From the NCBI GenBank assembly GCA_035631875.1, contig DASQHX010000009.1:205281-269280 (forward strand): a DNA stretch of 64,000 bases, given 5' to 3'. A program made the translations under genes and the position numbers. Below are positions 28,395 through 35,394 of this stretch, piece after piece; position 1 is the stretch's first letter, and every line of letters starts with the position of its first letter. The notes under the pieces are model-generated. The model was given only the letters and a program-made list of their open reading frames with translations, made no database searches and was not told the origin of the DNA. This DNA is from Nitrosopumilaceae archaeon (GTDB lineage: Archaea > Thermoproteota > Nitrososphaeria > Nitrososphaerales > Nitrosopumilaceae).

Positions 28395-28850
28395 TTATGG
28401 AATAAACTCATACCCATCTATTTTTTCTATCTTACAAGTCATTGAGATGTTTGAATCGCAGTACTTCAAACATAACTTTTTTAAAAGATCAATTCCCATT
28501 ATGCTGAACGGGAACGGAATACTTTTTTTGTTGGGTTTTATTACATGAACCTGGTCTAACAATGAATAAACAAAATTATTTGAATTTCCTTTTTTGAAAG
28601 CCAGTACTACATCCCTAAGAACATATACTTGCTGGTTACCACTTATACCAATTACTCCATTAGGAGATTTTTTTAATTTGGAAAAATTAATACCCAATCT
28701 CATAGCATCTACTGGTAAAATTGTAGTGACGTTTGCACCAGTATCAACCAAAAAAGTCATCTGGTATTTGTGCTTACCAAGTTCAGAACCATACAGTGTT
28801 GTTGGAACTCTTATCTGCCCATGTCTATCTATGAGTGCATTTATTCTCAA
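28395..28850 (-). CDS. Retropepsin-like aspartyl protease
   Basis: 151 residues. The active-site signature FLVDTGANVTTI carries Asp36-Thr37-Gly38, and a second hallmark IMGIDLLKK near the C-terminus resembles the (I/L)-(L/I)-G-x-D region of single-domain retropepsins. Enzymes of this sort work as homodimers. No signal peptide or TM helix, so cytosolic. TTG start preceded by AAGGGTG. It follows the gene at 28868 by 17 bases, on the same strand, as an apparent two-gene operon. Substrate unknown. Confidence 0.7.
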   Translation of the reverse strand: MRINALIDRHGQIRVPTTLYGSELGKHKYQMTFLVDTGANVTTILPVDAMRLGINFSKLKKSPNGVIGISGNQQVYVLRDVVLAFKKGNSNNFVYSLLDQVHVIKPNKKSIPFPFSIMGIDLLKKLCLKYCDSNISMTCKIEKIDGYEFIP

Positions 28851-28867
28851 AATACACCCTTAGATTT

Positions 28868-29191
28868 TCAAAGTAGAAGATTTAATCTCTTTCTTCCAAT
28901 ATAATCTACGACTACTGGGGCATTATCGTATTTTTCATTAATTTGTTTCAATAATGTGGAAAGATCTTTTTGGTGGATGCATACTCGATTATTATATATC
29001 GCTAGATACTCATTTCCATATTTTTGTCTTAATGATTCACGGCGATTTATAATCCATTTCAAGTTGCTACTATAAGTAGTGGAATTCTTAGCCATTTGAG
29101 ATTTATCACTAGCGGTTATTGCTTGTATTATTTTTTTATTCTTAGATGCTTTCGTGGCCTTCAATTTTAGATATTGATGATATTTCGTCAT
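28868..29191 (-). CDS. Hypothetical protein with DUF5678-like C-terminal half
   Basis: 107 residues. N-terminal 35 residues are Lys-rich and probably helical. The C-terminal half (RQKYGNEYLAIYNNRVCIHQ, then KDLSTLLKQINEKYDNAPVVV) has the strand-strand-helix look of DUF5678 proteins, which often neighbour retropepsin-like proteases; that association is from memory and unverified. A strong Shine-Dalgarno GGAGGTGG (29199-29206) lies 7 bases before the ATG, unusual among these mostly weak-leader genes. It may be the substrate, partner or inhibitor of the protease behind it. Confidence 0.5.
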   Translation of the reverse strand: MTKYHQYLKLKATKASKNKKIIQAITASDKSQMAKNSTTYSSNLKWIINRRESLRQKYGNEYLAIYNNRVCIHQKDLSTLLKQINEKYDNAPVVVDYIGRKRLNLLL

Positions 29192-29428
29192 AAATTAGCC
29201 ACCTCCAGAATCTTCATTTAAAGCTTAATAAACTTAGGCTTAGGGAATTTCTCTTTGAAACTAGATAATCGATATTAATACTCGCCGTATTTGCATAGCT
29301 CATCAGTATAATAATGCATTTTGAAATTAATAAGCCGTATGCTAGATTGTTCTGTTTCATACAGCTTTTCCAAATGTGGTTTTGAGAATTGATGTGGGTT
29401 ACAATGGCAGCCCTCCCCCACTCTTCAC

Positions 29429-29836
29429 CTAAATTCCGGATACTACAGCATAACCCAATGCAAAAACTATGAATTCCATAATGCCAAATTTAAGCCATTT
29501 TTGTTTATAATGGAAATCGTGATTAAACCACAAATAAAAAATTATAGCAAATTGAAAAATTATTACAGGAAAATATGCGGTATATTTTGAAAATTCAGTT
29601 TCTAGCATTGGTGAGAAATAATTTAATGCCATAGTAATTCCAATAGCCCACCCTACAAAAAAAATTAAAACCTTGTTTTTTGATTGAAATTCATTAGATC
29701 CTGCAATCTTACCCCATCCATCGCCACTAGTTACTATAACACTACCTAACATTGTTCCAATCAAAGTGATAATAAAAAATGAAATTGATTGTATTAACGG
29801 TGTAAAAAAAATCGTAAACGTTTGTGCTAATGTCAA
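29429..29836 (-). CDS. Small polytopic membrane protein (Ubl operon gene 5)
   Basis: 135 residues with about four hydrophobic helices: residues 8-35, 52-72, 85-105 and 114-134, separated by short polar loops (SGDGWGKIAGSNEFQSKNK, NHDFHYKQKW). No family recognised. Its ATG is 3 bases past the stop of the previous membrane gene, so it closes the five-gene operon starting with the ubiquitin-like protein. It could be a membrane anchor, target or effector (pore) of the conjugation system; none of this is shown by sequence. Confidence 0.6.
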   Translation of the reverse strand: MTLAQTFTIFFTPLIQSISFFIITLIGTMLGSVIVTSGDGWGKIAGSNEFQSKNKVLIFFVGWAIGITMALNYFSPMLETEFSKYTAYFPVIIFQFAIIFYLWFNHDFHYKQKWLKFGIMEFIVFALGYAVVSGI

Positions 29837-29839
29837 ATT

Positions 29840-30070
29840 CTATATTCCTACCGGTGAACTAACTCCTACTATAGATAGAATAATGGCAACTGGTGGGCCA
29901 CCAACCAACAGTACAAATACTGTTGTAGCAGAATTTTTTGCATTTTGACATGTATTATGTGCAACAGAATTTGTGTCTGGACAAAATATTGTCATTGCAT
30001 TATAAAAAACAAAGATTAAGACAAGAGCATAGACAGACCATGTAACAGATGCACCGATCTCCTTGATCAT
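29840..30070 (-). CDS. Two-helix membrane protein (Ubl operon gene 4)
   Basis: 76 residues. Hydrophobic helices at about 9-28 and 49-71; the loop between holds Cys30 and Cys41 and may lie outside, where they could form a disulphide. The ATG overlaps the end of the E1-JAB gene by 4 bases, indicating translational coupling and a functional tie to the ubiquitin-like system. No known family. Confidence 0.6.
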   Translation of the reverse strand: MIKEIGASVTWSVYALVLIFVFYNAMTIFCPDTNSVAHNTCQNAKNSATTVFVLLVGGPPVAIILSIVGVSSPVGI

Positions 30071-31458
30071 ATTTGTAATGTGCCCTCTTCTTTGAGATAC
30101 CGTGTTAGTCCTATTTTGTCTCCTATTCCAATAAAGGAGTGATGTAAGCAGTTTTCATTTACATACACATAACAGGGTACAATTGCTGGTTCTCGTCCTG
30201 CCAACATATCATACATGGTCAATATTCTTGCTTCTCTCAGACCAGTTACTAGTACCATAAATTCTACAACTGCCAGTGAAGCAATGACCCCATTCAAGGA
30301 AATTACCGAAGCATCTGGCACATCTGCACCTTTTACATATCCTAATTTTTTCCTGTTTTCATATTCTTCTTTGGATGAAAGATTGTCCAATACTTCTTTC
30401 AAATCTATCATATTGGCACATGTCATGCAAGGTCCGTTTGGTTGTAAAACCATGACACGCCCACCAGCCTCTTCAATTACTTCATTTGAAATGTTGATTC
30501 CAGTTCCGCAGTCAATATAATGAATAAGATAGCTGAATGCCAACTGAGTTAGTATCAGTCTTGCTCCATCGTTATCTACACAACCAAAAATAATGTCAGC
30601 CTGTTTTAATACATTGAAAACTTCATTATTTCTTAGATTTTTTTGTAGTGAATTGATTTTGGCTTTGTTACCTGTGATGCTAGTAATCATTATTTCAACT
30701 ACATTCACTTTTGGTTTTCCTATATCGTCTGGTGTAGCACCAACAAGTCTGTTTAGATTAGTCTCTTCTACTAGGTCAGGGTCTACTAAAACAAAGTTTC
30801 TGACTCCTTTGTATGCAAGTTCTTGTGCTACATGACTACCTATTCCACCAGTACCAACTATTGCAACTTTAGCAGAGTGTATCTTTTTTTGTCCTGGTTT
30901 ACCAAATGCTAAAATTTGTCTTGCAAAAGTTTTTTCGTCTATTTCGGTTTTATGAAGTCTTTTACCAGAGGTTGTTACAAGTTTTCTAAAATTATTGCCT
31001 ACTATTCTAATATATGATATTGGTTCAGGTTTATCTTGGCTTTTCCAGATTAATCCCTCAACTGAAAGTTCATCTGTCATCACAATAGCCGCATAGGGCT
31101 TACCTGGTATAACGTCTAGTACGTATGGCACAAATTCTTTAAATCCCTTGCGATCTGTTCCTGAGAAATCTACGCTTCCAAAACCAGAACCATGGTTATG
31201 TACTTCAATTAAAGCCATCTTTCTTTTAAGTGCCGTATTAGTTACTTTCAAAAGTGCTTCAAGTTTAATTTGTAAGGCAAAATCTACCGCTTCCGTATCT
31301 TCATTAGGAATCAGAATAGCATCATTAACAAGTAATGTTACCCCATTTCCTATGTTTACAACTTCTGCCAAAAGAAACACGAAATGTTCACCGTTAGTTT
31401 CAAACAAATGTGCGTATACTTTTTCCCAGATGTTTTGAGAGATTCTTATTTCATGCAA
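30067..31458 (-). CDS. JAB (JAMM)-E1 fusion protein for ubiquitin-like conjugation
   Basis: 463 residues. Residues 1-150 are a Prok-JAB metalloprotease domain with zinc ligands His87-x-His89 and Asp102 and Ser99 (HNH, then SGTD), and an upstream Glu24 or Glu32. Residues about 170-450 are a ThiF/E1 adenylating domain: GTGGIGS at 202-208, Asp226 and Asp228, NLNR at 234-237, Lys250, the CVDNDGAR strand and a zinc Cys344-x2-Cys347. The E1 half would adenylate the Ubl C-terminus; the JAB half would trim the precursor and/or deconjugate it. One base separates its start from the E2-like stop and it overlaps the next gene by 4. Candidate thioester cysteines are Cys293 and Cys317. Confidence 0.85.
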   Translation of the reverse strand: MHEIRISQNIWEKVYAHLFETNGEHFVFLLAEVVNIGNGVTLLVNDAILIPNEDTEAVDFALQIKLEALLKVTNTALKRKMALIEVHNHGSGFGSVDFSGTDRKGFKEFVPYVLDVIPGKPYAAIVMTDELSVEGLIWKSQDKPEPISYIRIVGNNFRKLVTTSGKRLHKTEIDEKTFARQILAFGKPGQKKIHSAKVAIVGTGGIGSHVAQELAYKGVRNFVLVDPDLVEETNLNRLVGATPDDIGKPKVNVVEIMITSITGNKAKINSLQKNLRNNEVFNVLKQADIIFGCVDNDGARLILTQLAFSYLIHYIDCGTGINISNEVIEEAGGRVMVLQPNGPCMTCANMIDLKEVLDNLSSKEEYENRKKLGYVKGADVPDASVISLNGVIASLAVVEFMVLVTGLREARILTMYDMLAGREPAIVPCYVYVNENCLHHSFIGIGDKIGLTRYLKEEGTLQI

Positions 31459-31459
31459 T

Positions 31460-31846
31460 TTAATTTACCTCTTTTAATCTATCAATGACCTTTAGCACGA
31501 AAGTTTGTAGATTATCTCCTTTGAATATGTCAGCAGCAGGGTGCCATTCACCATCCAAATGATATGAAAATTGTCCCCATTGCCTTTCAATCTGTGTCAC
31601 TGGGTCGCTAAAGTTACCAATTTGATTCCCGTTAACGGATTTCAACCCTACTGTGACGTAAAAATTGTCAGGAGGAGTTGCAGGATAACTTGGTAGAATA
31701 ATGATAAGAAGATCCGTAGAACTTCTATTCCATCCTGTAGGTAGTTTAAAGTCCTTGATGATAATCCATTCTAAATTAGGACCACATTCTACCTCTCCAT
31801 ATAATTTTTGCAAGAGTTGGATCTCTTGCAACAGACGTTCCTTCAT
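31460..31846 (-). CDS. Prok-E2_E-like (UBC-fold) protein
   Basis: 128 residues. Shows the UBC-fold core: LLIIILPSYPATPPD (YPATPPD at 54-60), then FSYHLDGEWHPAADIFKG and a final helix LQTFVLKVIDRL. This matches the bacterial E2/UBC family E found with multiubiquitin proteins. The single cysteine, Cys21, lies before the YP..PP hairpin; where eukaryotic E2s carry the catalytic Cys (just before the W-x-P) this protein has His96-Leu-Asp-Gly. Either Cys21 is used, or this is a non-catalytic carrier. ATG overlaps the Ubl stop (ATGA). Confidence 0.75.
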   Translation of the reverse strand: MKERLLQEIQLLQKLYGEVECGPNLEWIIIKDFKLPTGWNRSSTDLLIIILPSYPATPPDNFYVTVGLKSVNGNQIGNFSDPVTQIERQWGQFSYHLDGEWHPAADIFKGDNLQTFVLKVIDRLKEVN

Positions 31847-32097
31847 TGTGAACCTCTCTTGAACTTCGGAGGTTTCTTGAATTTGTGATGATGTCCTTCA
31901 AGTTCGATGACTTCATTTTCACCGACTTGTTTTTGAGAACCATCGTCCAGGATTTCCACTATGCCAGTGGAATGTGGTATTCCTGCAATATCCATTATTT
32001 CACCACCCGTAAGTTGAGATTTTTCAGTGTGGGATTCTTTCTCATCTACAAAAAAGGTGAAAAATTTTCCTTTTGTCTTCTCATCAACTACTTCCAT
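31843..32097 (-). CDS. Multiubiquitin-type ubiquitin-like protein (single domain)
   Basis: 84 residues, one beta-grasp domain. The strand FFTFFVDEKE, the helix LTGGEIMDIAGIPHS and the end NEVIELEGHHHKFKKPPKF follow the multiubiquitin family pattern. The C-terminus is Arg-Gly82-Ser-Gln, so removal of two residues would expose a terminal glycine, as JAB enzymes do for Ubl precursors. It opens the operon and is preceded by a strong Shine-Dalgarno, GGGGGTGA, about 9 bases before the ATG. Most bacterial relatives have several tandem domains; this has one. Confidence 0.78.
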   Translation of the reverse strand: MEVVDEKTKGKFFTFFVDEKESHTEKSQLTGGEIMDIAGIPHSTGIVEILDDGSQKQVGENEVIELEGHHHKFKKPPKFKRGSQ

Positions 32098-32225
32098 TAT
32101 ATTTTCACCCCCAAATCTTGTTCTAATCCTCTTTTTTGGAATGTTTTTTTCAGGTTCATGGTTTTACCATGATTTCTATTCTTTTGATACTGGGAATAAA
32201 TCCAAGCATCGGTTTTACGTTGGAA

Positions 32226-32281
32226 CATATCTACATATCTACATATCCACTATAAAAAGATTTGTGTGGATATGTTGATAT
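32226..32281. promoter_or_regulatory. Operator region: 8-bp tandem repeat and 16-bp inverted repeat
   Basis: Three tandem 8-mers (ACATATCT, ACATATCT, ACATATCC) occupy 32226-32249. Overlapping them, an inverted repeat with arms at 32235-32250 (ATATCTACATATCCAC) and 32266-32281 (GTGGATATGTTGATAT) pairs at 15 of 16 positions around a 15-base AT spacer containing tataaaaa. It lies between the Ubl operon and the divergent RHH gene, a natural site for RHH binding and repression of both directions. Confidence 0.65.
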
Positions 32282-32283
32282 CT

Positions 32284-32294
32284 TTATATATAAC
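32284..32294 (+). promoter_or_regulatory. TATA box for the RHH gene, probably leaderless
   Basis: ttatatataac is centred about 25 bases before the ATG at 32313, the distance expected between an archaeal TATA box and the transcription start, so the mRNA would begin at or near the start codon. No Shine-Dalgarno is present before that ATG. It immediately follows the right arm of the inverted repeat, so a repressor there would block it. Confidence 0.5.
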
Positions 32295-32312
32295 TAAGCC
32301 GATCTGCCATAC

Positions 32313-32450
32313 ATGGGCAAAGTAAACCTAGCAATAGATGACAAAATTGAAGAAAAATTTAGGGCAGCTGTTGCTAAGAAAAAAGGCATGAAGAAAGGCA
32401 ATCTTACCAATGCTGTACAAGAAGCAATGCTCTTATGGATGAAAGAGTAA
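32313..32450 (+). CDS. Ribbon-helix-helix regulator (45 aa)
   Basis: ATG at 32313, TAA at 32448-32450. The N-terminal strand KVNLAIDDKI followed by two helices (EEKFRAAVAKKKG, NLTNAVQEAMLLWM) is a ribbon-helix-helix DNA-binding domain, as in CopG/Arc-type regulators, which bind as dimers to inverted or tandem repeats. Such a repeat set lies 32-87 bases upstream. It precedes the proteasome-like gene on the same strand and is divergent to the Ubl operon. Confidence 0.72.
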   Translation: MGKVNLAIDDKIEEKFRAAVAKKKGMKKGNLTNAVQEAMLLWMKE

Positions 32451-32586
32451 ATACAGCTAATAATCCAAAATATCTTTTTATTATTAAAAGTTATAAAATT
32501 GACTTTGTATTAACTAGTGTGAGTGCTTATGGTTAATTATTCCTGGAAAGCATATAGATCATTTTAATAATTATCAGTCAAATTCA

Positions 32587-33390
32587 ATGACATTGACAAT
32601 AGTAATTGCTACCATATGTGATGATGGGAAAAGTGCAATTGCAATATCTGATAAGATGATTACTGCAGAAGCATTATCAATAGAGTTTGAACATAGGTCT
32701 AAAAAATTAGAACCAATAGCCAACAACTGTATTCTTTTGTCAGCAGGTTCTGCATTAAATCCTACTGAAGTTTTTGAAAATGTAAAAACAACATACGCTC
32801 ACCAACAATTTCCACAAATAAAAGAAATTTTAAATTCTGTGAAGCAAAACTATGTGGAAGTTCGCAATAGAAAAGCAGAGGAAGAGATTTTTTACCCTGT
32901 TTCTATGTCCATCTCAAGTTTCCAAAAAAATCAAAACGCAATGAATGATAATATTGTTCTAAAACTTGATCATGAACTTGCTGAATATGACTTAGGTCTG
33001 ACTATATTATTAGCAGGAGTGGATAGCACTGGTGCTCATTTACATACTATTGAAAACCCTGGTGTTTCTGCACAATTTGACAAATTAGGTTTCTGTTGTT
33101 TAGGAAGTGGCCAAAGACATGCTTTTGATAGTTTGATTGTAAATAATTATCATATAGAACTTCCCTTCAAAGAAGCAATGTTTGCAACATACGAGGCAAA
33201 AAAGAAAGCAGAGTTAGCTCCCGGAGTTGGTGGTAAAACAGATATGTTGTATATTGATGAGAAAGGTGTACATATGCTTAATGATGCAACGATAAATAAC
33301 TTGCAAGCTATTTATGAGGAGAAAATTAAATTAAATCAACCAACGGAATCAAAAATAAAAGACATGATAAATAAAATGGAGTTGAAGTAA
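32587..33390 (+). CDS. Proteasome-beta-like Ntn-hydrolase candidate
   Basis: 267 residues. The start resembles a 20S proteasome beta subunit without propeptide: Met then Thr2 (or Thr4), a glycine turn CDDGKSAIAISDKMIT where Asp22 would be the Asp17 equivalent, and RSKKLEPI where Lys39 or Lys40 would be the Lys33 equivalent, followed by ILLSAGSA. Further on is LTILLAGVDSTGAHL and LGSGQRHAFD, like the proteasome S-G-S loop. These suggest an Ntn fold and perhaps peptidase activity; it is longer than a beta subunit by about 60 residues. It sits opposite a ubiquitin-like operon, which makes a degradation role tempting but unproven. Confidence 0.5.
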   Translation: MTLTIVIATICDDGKSAIAISDKMITAEALSIEFEHRSKKLEPIANNCILLSAGSALNPTEVFENVKTTYAHQQFPQIKEILNSVKQNYVEVRNRKAEEEIFYPVSMSISSFQKNQNAMNDNIVLKLDHELAEYDLGLTILLAGVDSTGAHLHTIENPGVSAQFDKLGFCCLGSGQRHAFDSLIVNNYHIELPFKEAMFATYEAKKKAELAPGVGGKTDMLYIDEKGVHMLNDATINNLQAIYEEKIKLNQPTESKIKDMINKMELK

Positions 33391-33501
33391 TTGGTAGGCG
33401 TATTAAAAAAGAAAACTAGGGATTATGCTGTAGAATTGTACAATGCAAAATTAAACATAGCATTGGCGAAATATGGTAAAATAAAAAGACAAAAGAAATA
33501 A
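33391..33501 (+). CDS. Possible 36-aa basic protein
   Basis: TTG codon directly after the stop of the proteasome-like gene opens a frame of 36 residues, Lys/Arg-rich with a central amphipathic helix (DYAVELYNAKLNIALAKYGK). No known family. It could equally be an untranslated tail; kept because it abuts the previous gene with no gap. Confidence 0.25.
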   Translation: MVGVLKKKTRDYAVELYNAKLNIALAKYGKIKRQKK

Positions 33502-33554
33502 CTGTTCAAATATATTTTAATTTATTGTAATAAGAATAGTTTTAAAAAATAGAA

Positions 33555-33830
33555 TCATAGATCTTGATTGCAACCTACACAATATGGTTTGCCATCAGGA
33601 TCTATATCTCTGAATTTTTTTGGATGACTGCATTGGATTTGAATTTCATCTCTTATGCTGGTGAGAATTTCAAACTCGCCACGGTTGAGATTTTCCAATT
33701 GCTTAGCTACACCAGATACTCCACCTGGAATCATGTAGCATTTCTGAGATAATGCTGCAAAACTATCGCTGCATTTTATTTTGTATTTCATAAAGTCATC
33801 CAAGATTTCGATTGCTTTTTTGGAAGTCAT
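33555..33830 (-). CDS. Hypothetical protein with C-terminal zinc knuckle (91 aa)
   Basis: The body is helical; the C-terminus holds CSHPKKFRDIDPDGKPYCVGC, a Cys-His-Cys-Cys arrangement that would bind one zinc. No family recognised. It converges with the small basic gene before it and is divergent from the HNH-like gene at 33892. Zinc-tailed small proteins like this occur in mobile elements, which fits the island. Confidence 0.5.
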   Translation of the reverse strand: MTSKKAIEILDDFMKYKIKCSDSFAALSQKCYMIPGGVSGVAKQLENLNRGEFEILTSIRDEIQIQCSHPKKFRDIDPDGKPYCVGCNQDL

Positions 33831-33891
33831 TAATGAATATTTTTTCGTATTGCATTAAGGTCTTTTTCTACTGTTAACAAGCGACAAATTT

Positions 33892-34179
33892 TTGAGGAAT
33901 GAGAAACTAGTCTTTTCTGTGACGAAAGGAATATGTCTTGTATGCAAGGCTAGAACTGATGTAACTAAACACCATGTCAAAGAAATGGAAAGAAAGCCTG
34001 ATGGAAGTTATGAATCTATAACACTTTGTGATCCTTGTCATGTTTTTCACGAAAAATACGTTAATGCGCTAAAAACTCTAGGATATGAACCTGATAAGTT
34101 GAAAGTAACTCGTCTACCAGATATGAAAAATCGGAGAACCTTAGCTGATTTGGGCATAGACAAAACAAGAAGAGTTTAG
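33892..34179 (+). CDS. HNH-like small zinc protein (95 aa)
   Basis: Has CLVCKARTDVTKHHVKEM and then LCDPCHVFHEKY: two CxxC pairs around a His-His and a late His-x2-Cys-x-x-x-His, the layout of HNH/McrA-type nuclease modules. So a DNA-cleaving or DNA-binding role is likely. TTG start. A convergent neighbour begins only 3 bases past its stop. Confidence 0.55.
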   Translation: MRNEKLVFSVTKGICLVCKARTDVTKHHVKEMERKPDGSYESITLCDPCHVFHEKYVNALKTLGYEPDKLKVTRLPDMKNRRTLADLGIDKTRRV

Positions 34180-34182
34180 AAT

Positions 34183-35130
34183 CTAATTTTTATCAAAAGA
34201 TTGTTGGATTAAACCTAGTATGTATTCAAATTCTTTATCATCTTTTATTATAATTTGATAGTCGCCATTTCCATAATGACCTATTTTTTTATTATTTTCC
34301 TGTCTCATAACTCTAGCTAATTTTTTTGGGTCATCAAGTTTTCCATTGGCTAAATTCACTAATAATTTCAAAGCATTTTTTTGAACTGTCACATCAACAA
34401 AATTAGTATTATGTTTGAAGGCAACATATTTTGCAAGTGGCACGACTTTGATATTACCACCAATTTCAAGTATTCTCCCTTTGAGTTTTTTATAAAGTTC
34501 TTTGATTATAGGTTCAGCGAGTTTAAGATTATTATCTTCACTAAAAGTTTCAAGATGTGATAAAATATCTTGATTTTTAGTTGTAATACTTTTGCTTTTG
34601 TGCAATTTTTCAAGAACTATGTTATGACTACTTGTTGATTCAACCGGTTCTAATAGTAGATAACCGTTTTCAAATCTTGTAACCTTGAATAGTTCAAATT
34701 CTATATTTTGCTGCATTTGTCTATGGTAATCTAATTGAAAATCTGTGAACTCGGGAGATATGATAATGAGTTTTGAGTTTTTCCATCTGACATCTTCTAA
34801 TTTTAATTTATTTTTGGGAAATTTTTCATTATAATCTAATACAATTTTTGCTTGATTGTCTAAAAGACGTTGGAGATATGCCACAGTTTGTTCTATTACG
34901 GTAGGATTTTTTACTTTCTTGTATTCTATTATTACAAATCTTTCGTTAATTTCATCATACCCAATAGCATCAACAATTTTTCCATTTAGAGAATATTGAC
35001 TTGCGAAAAACTTTATGTTAAAAATATCCTCCAAGTTTTCATTAATTAGGTTTTCAAGATGTTTTTCTAATTCAAATTGTTCGATAGAAACTCTTTTCAT
35101 TCCATTTTTGTCAGGTTTAAAAAGTTCCAC
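34183..35130 (-). CDS. PD-(D/E)XK nuclease-like protein (DUF91/NucS-like) with DUF5655 C-terminus
   Basis: 315 residues. N-terminal domain: IVDAIGYDEINERFVIIEYKK shows the D-(x)n-E-x-K core of PD-(D/E)XK nucleases (Asp of VDAIGY, Glu-Tyr-Lys at the end), as in NucS/EndoMS-like proteins. The C-terminal 110 residues (PIIKELYKKLKGRILEIGG onward) are DUF5655. Same architecture is widely annotated as a DUF5655-containing endonuclease. Probably cleaves or senses foreign or damaged DNA; sequence specificity unknown. Confidence 0.65.
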   Translation of the reverse strand: MELFKPDKNGMKRVSIEQFELEKHLENLINENLEDIFNIKFFASQYSLNGKIVDAIGYDEINERFVIIEYKKVKNPTVIEQTVAYLQRLLDNQAKIVLDYNEKFPKNKLKLEDVRWKNSKLIIISPEFTDFQLDYHRQMQQNIEFELFKVTRFENGYLLLEPVESTSSHNIVLEKLHKSKSITTKNQDILSHLETFSEDNNLKLAEPIIKELYKKLKGRILEIGGNIKVVPLAKYVAFKHNTNFVDVTVQKNALKLLVNLANGKLDDPKKLARVMRQENNKKIGHYGNGDYQIIIKDDKEFEYILGLIQQSFDKN

Positions 35131-35394
35131 AGATAATTCGCTATTTTCTATAAACTTAAGGATTTAGACAAACTTGAATTGGAATAACCTTAAAGAGAAT
35201 AAGAATAAATCAAACGGTAATTATTTTGGTCGAGGTTTTTTCTTTAATTCAGTGTTAACAGATCAAATATTGTTTGATATTATCACATTCCAATTTTCAG
35301 GATCAGTCGGCTAGATCCATTTGTTCATAAATACGATAAATTATGGTAATAGAAAAAGGATCTTCATTTAAGGTAATTACTCCTCAATAGGTGA

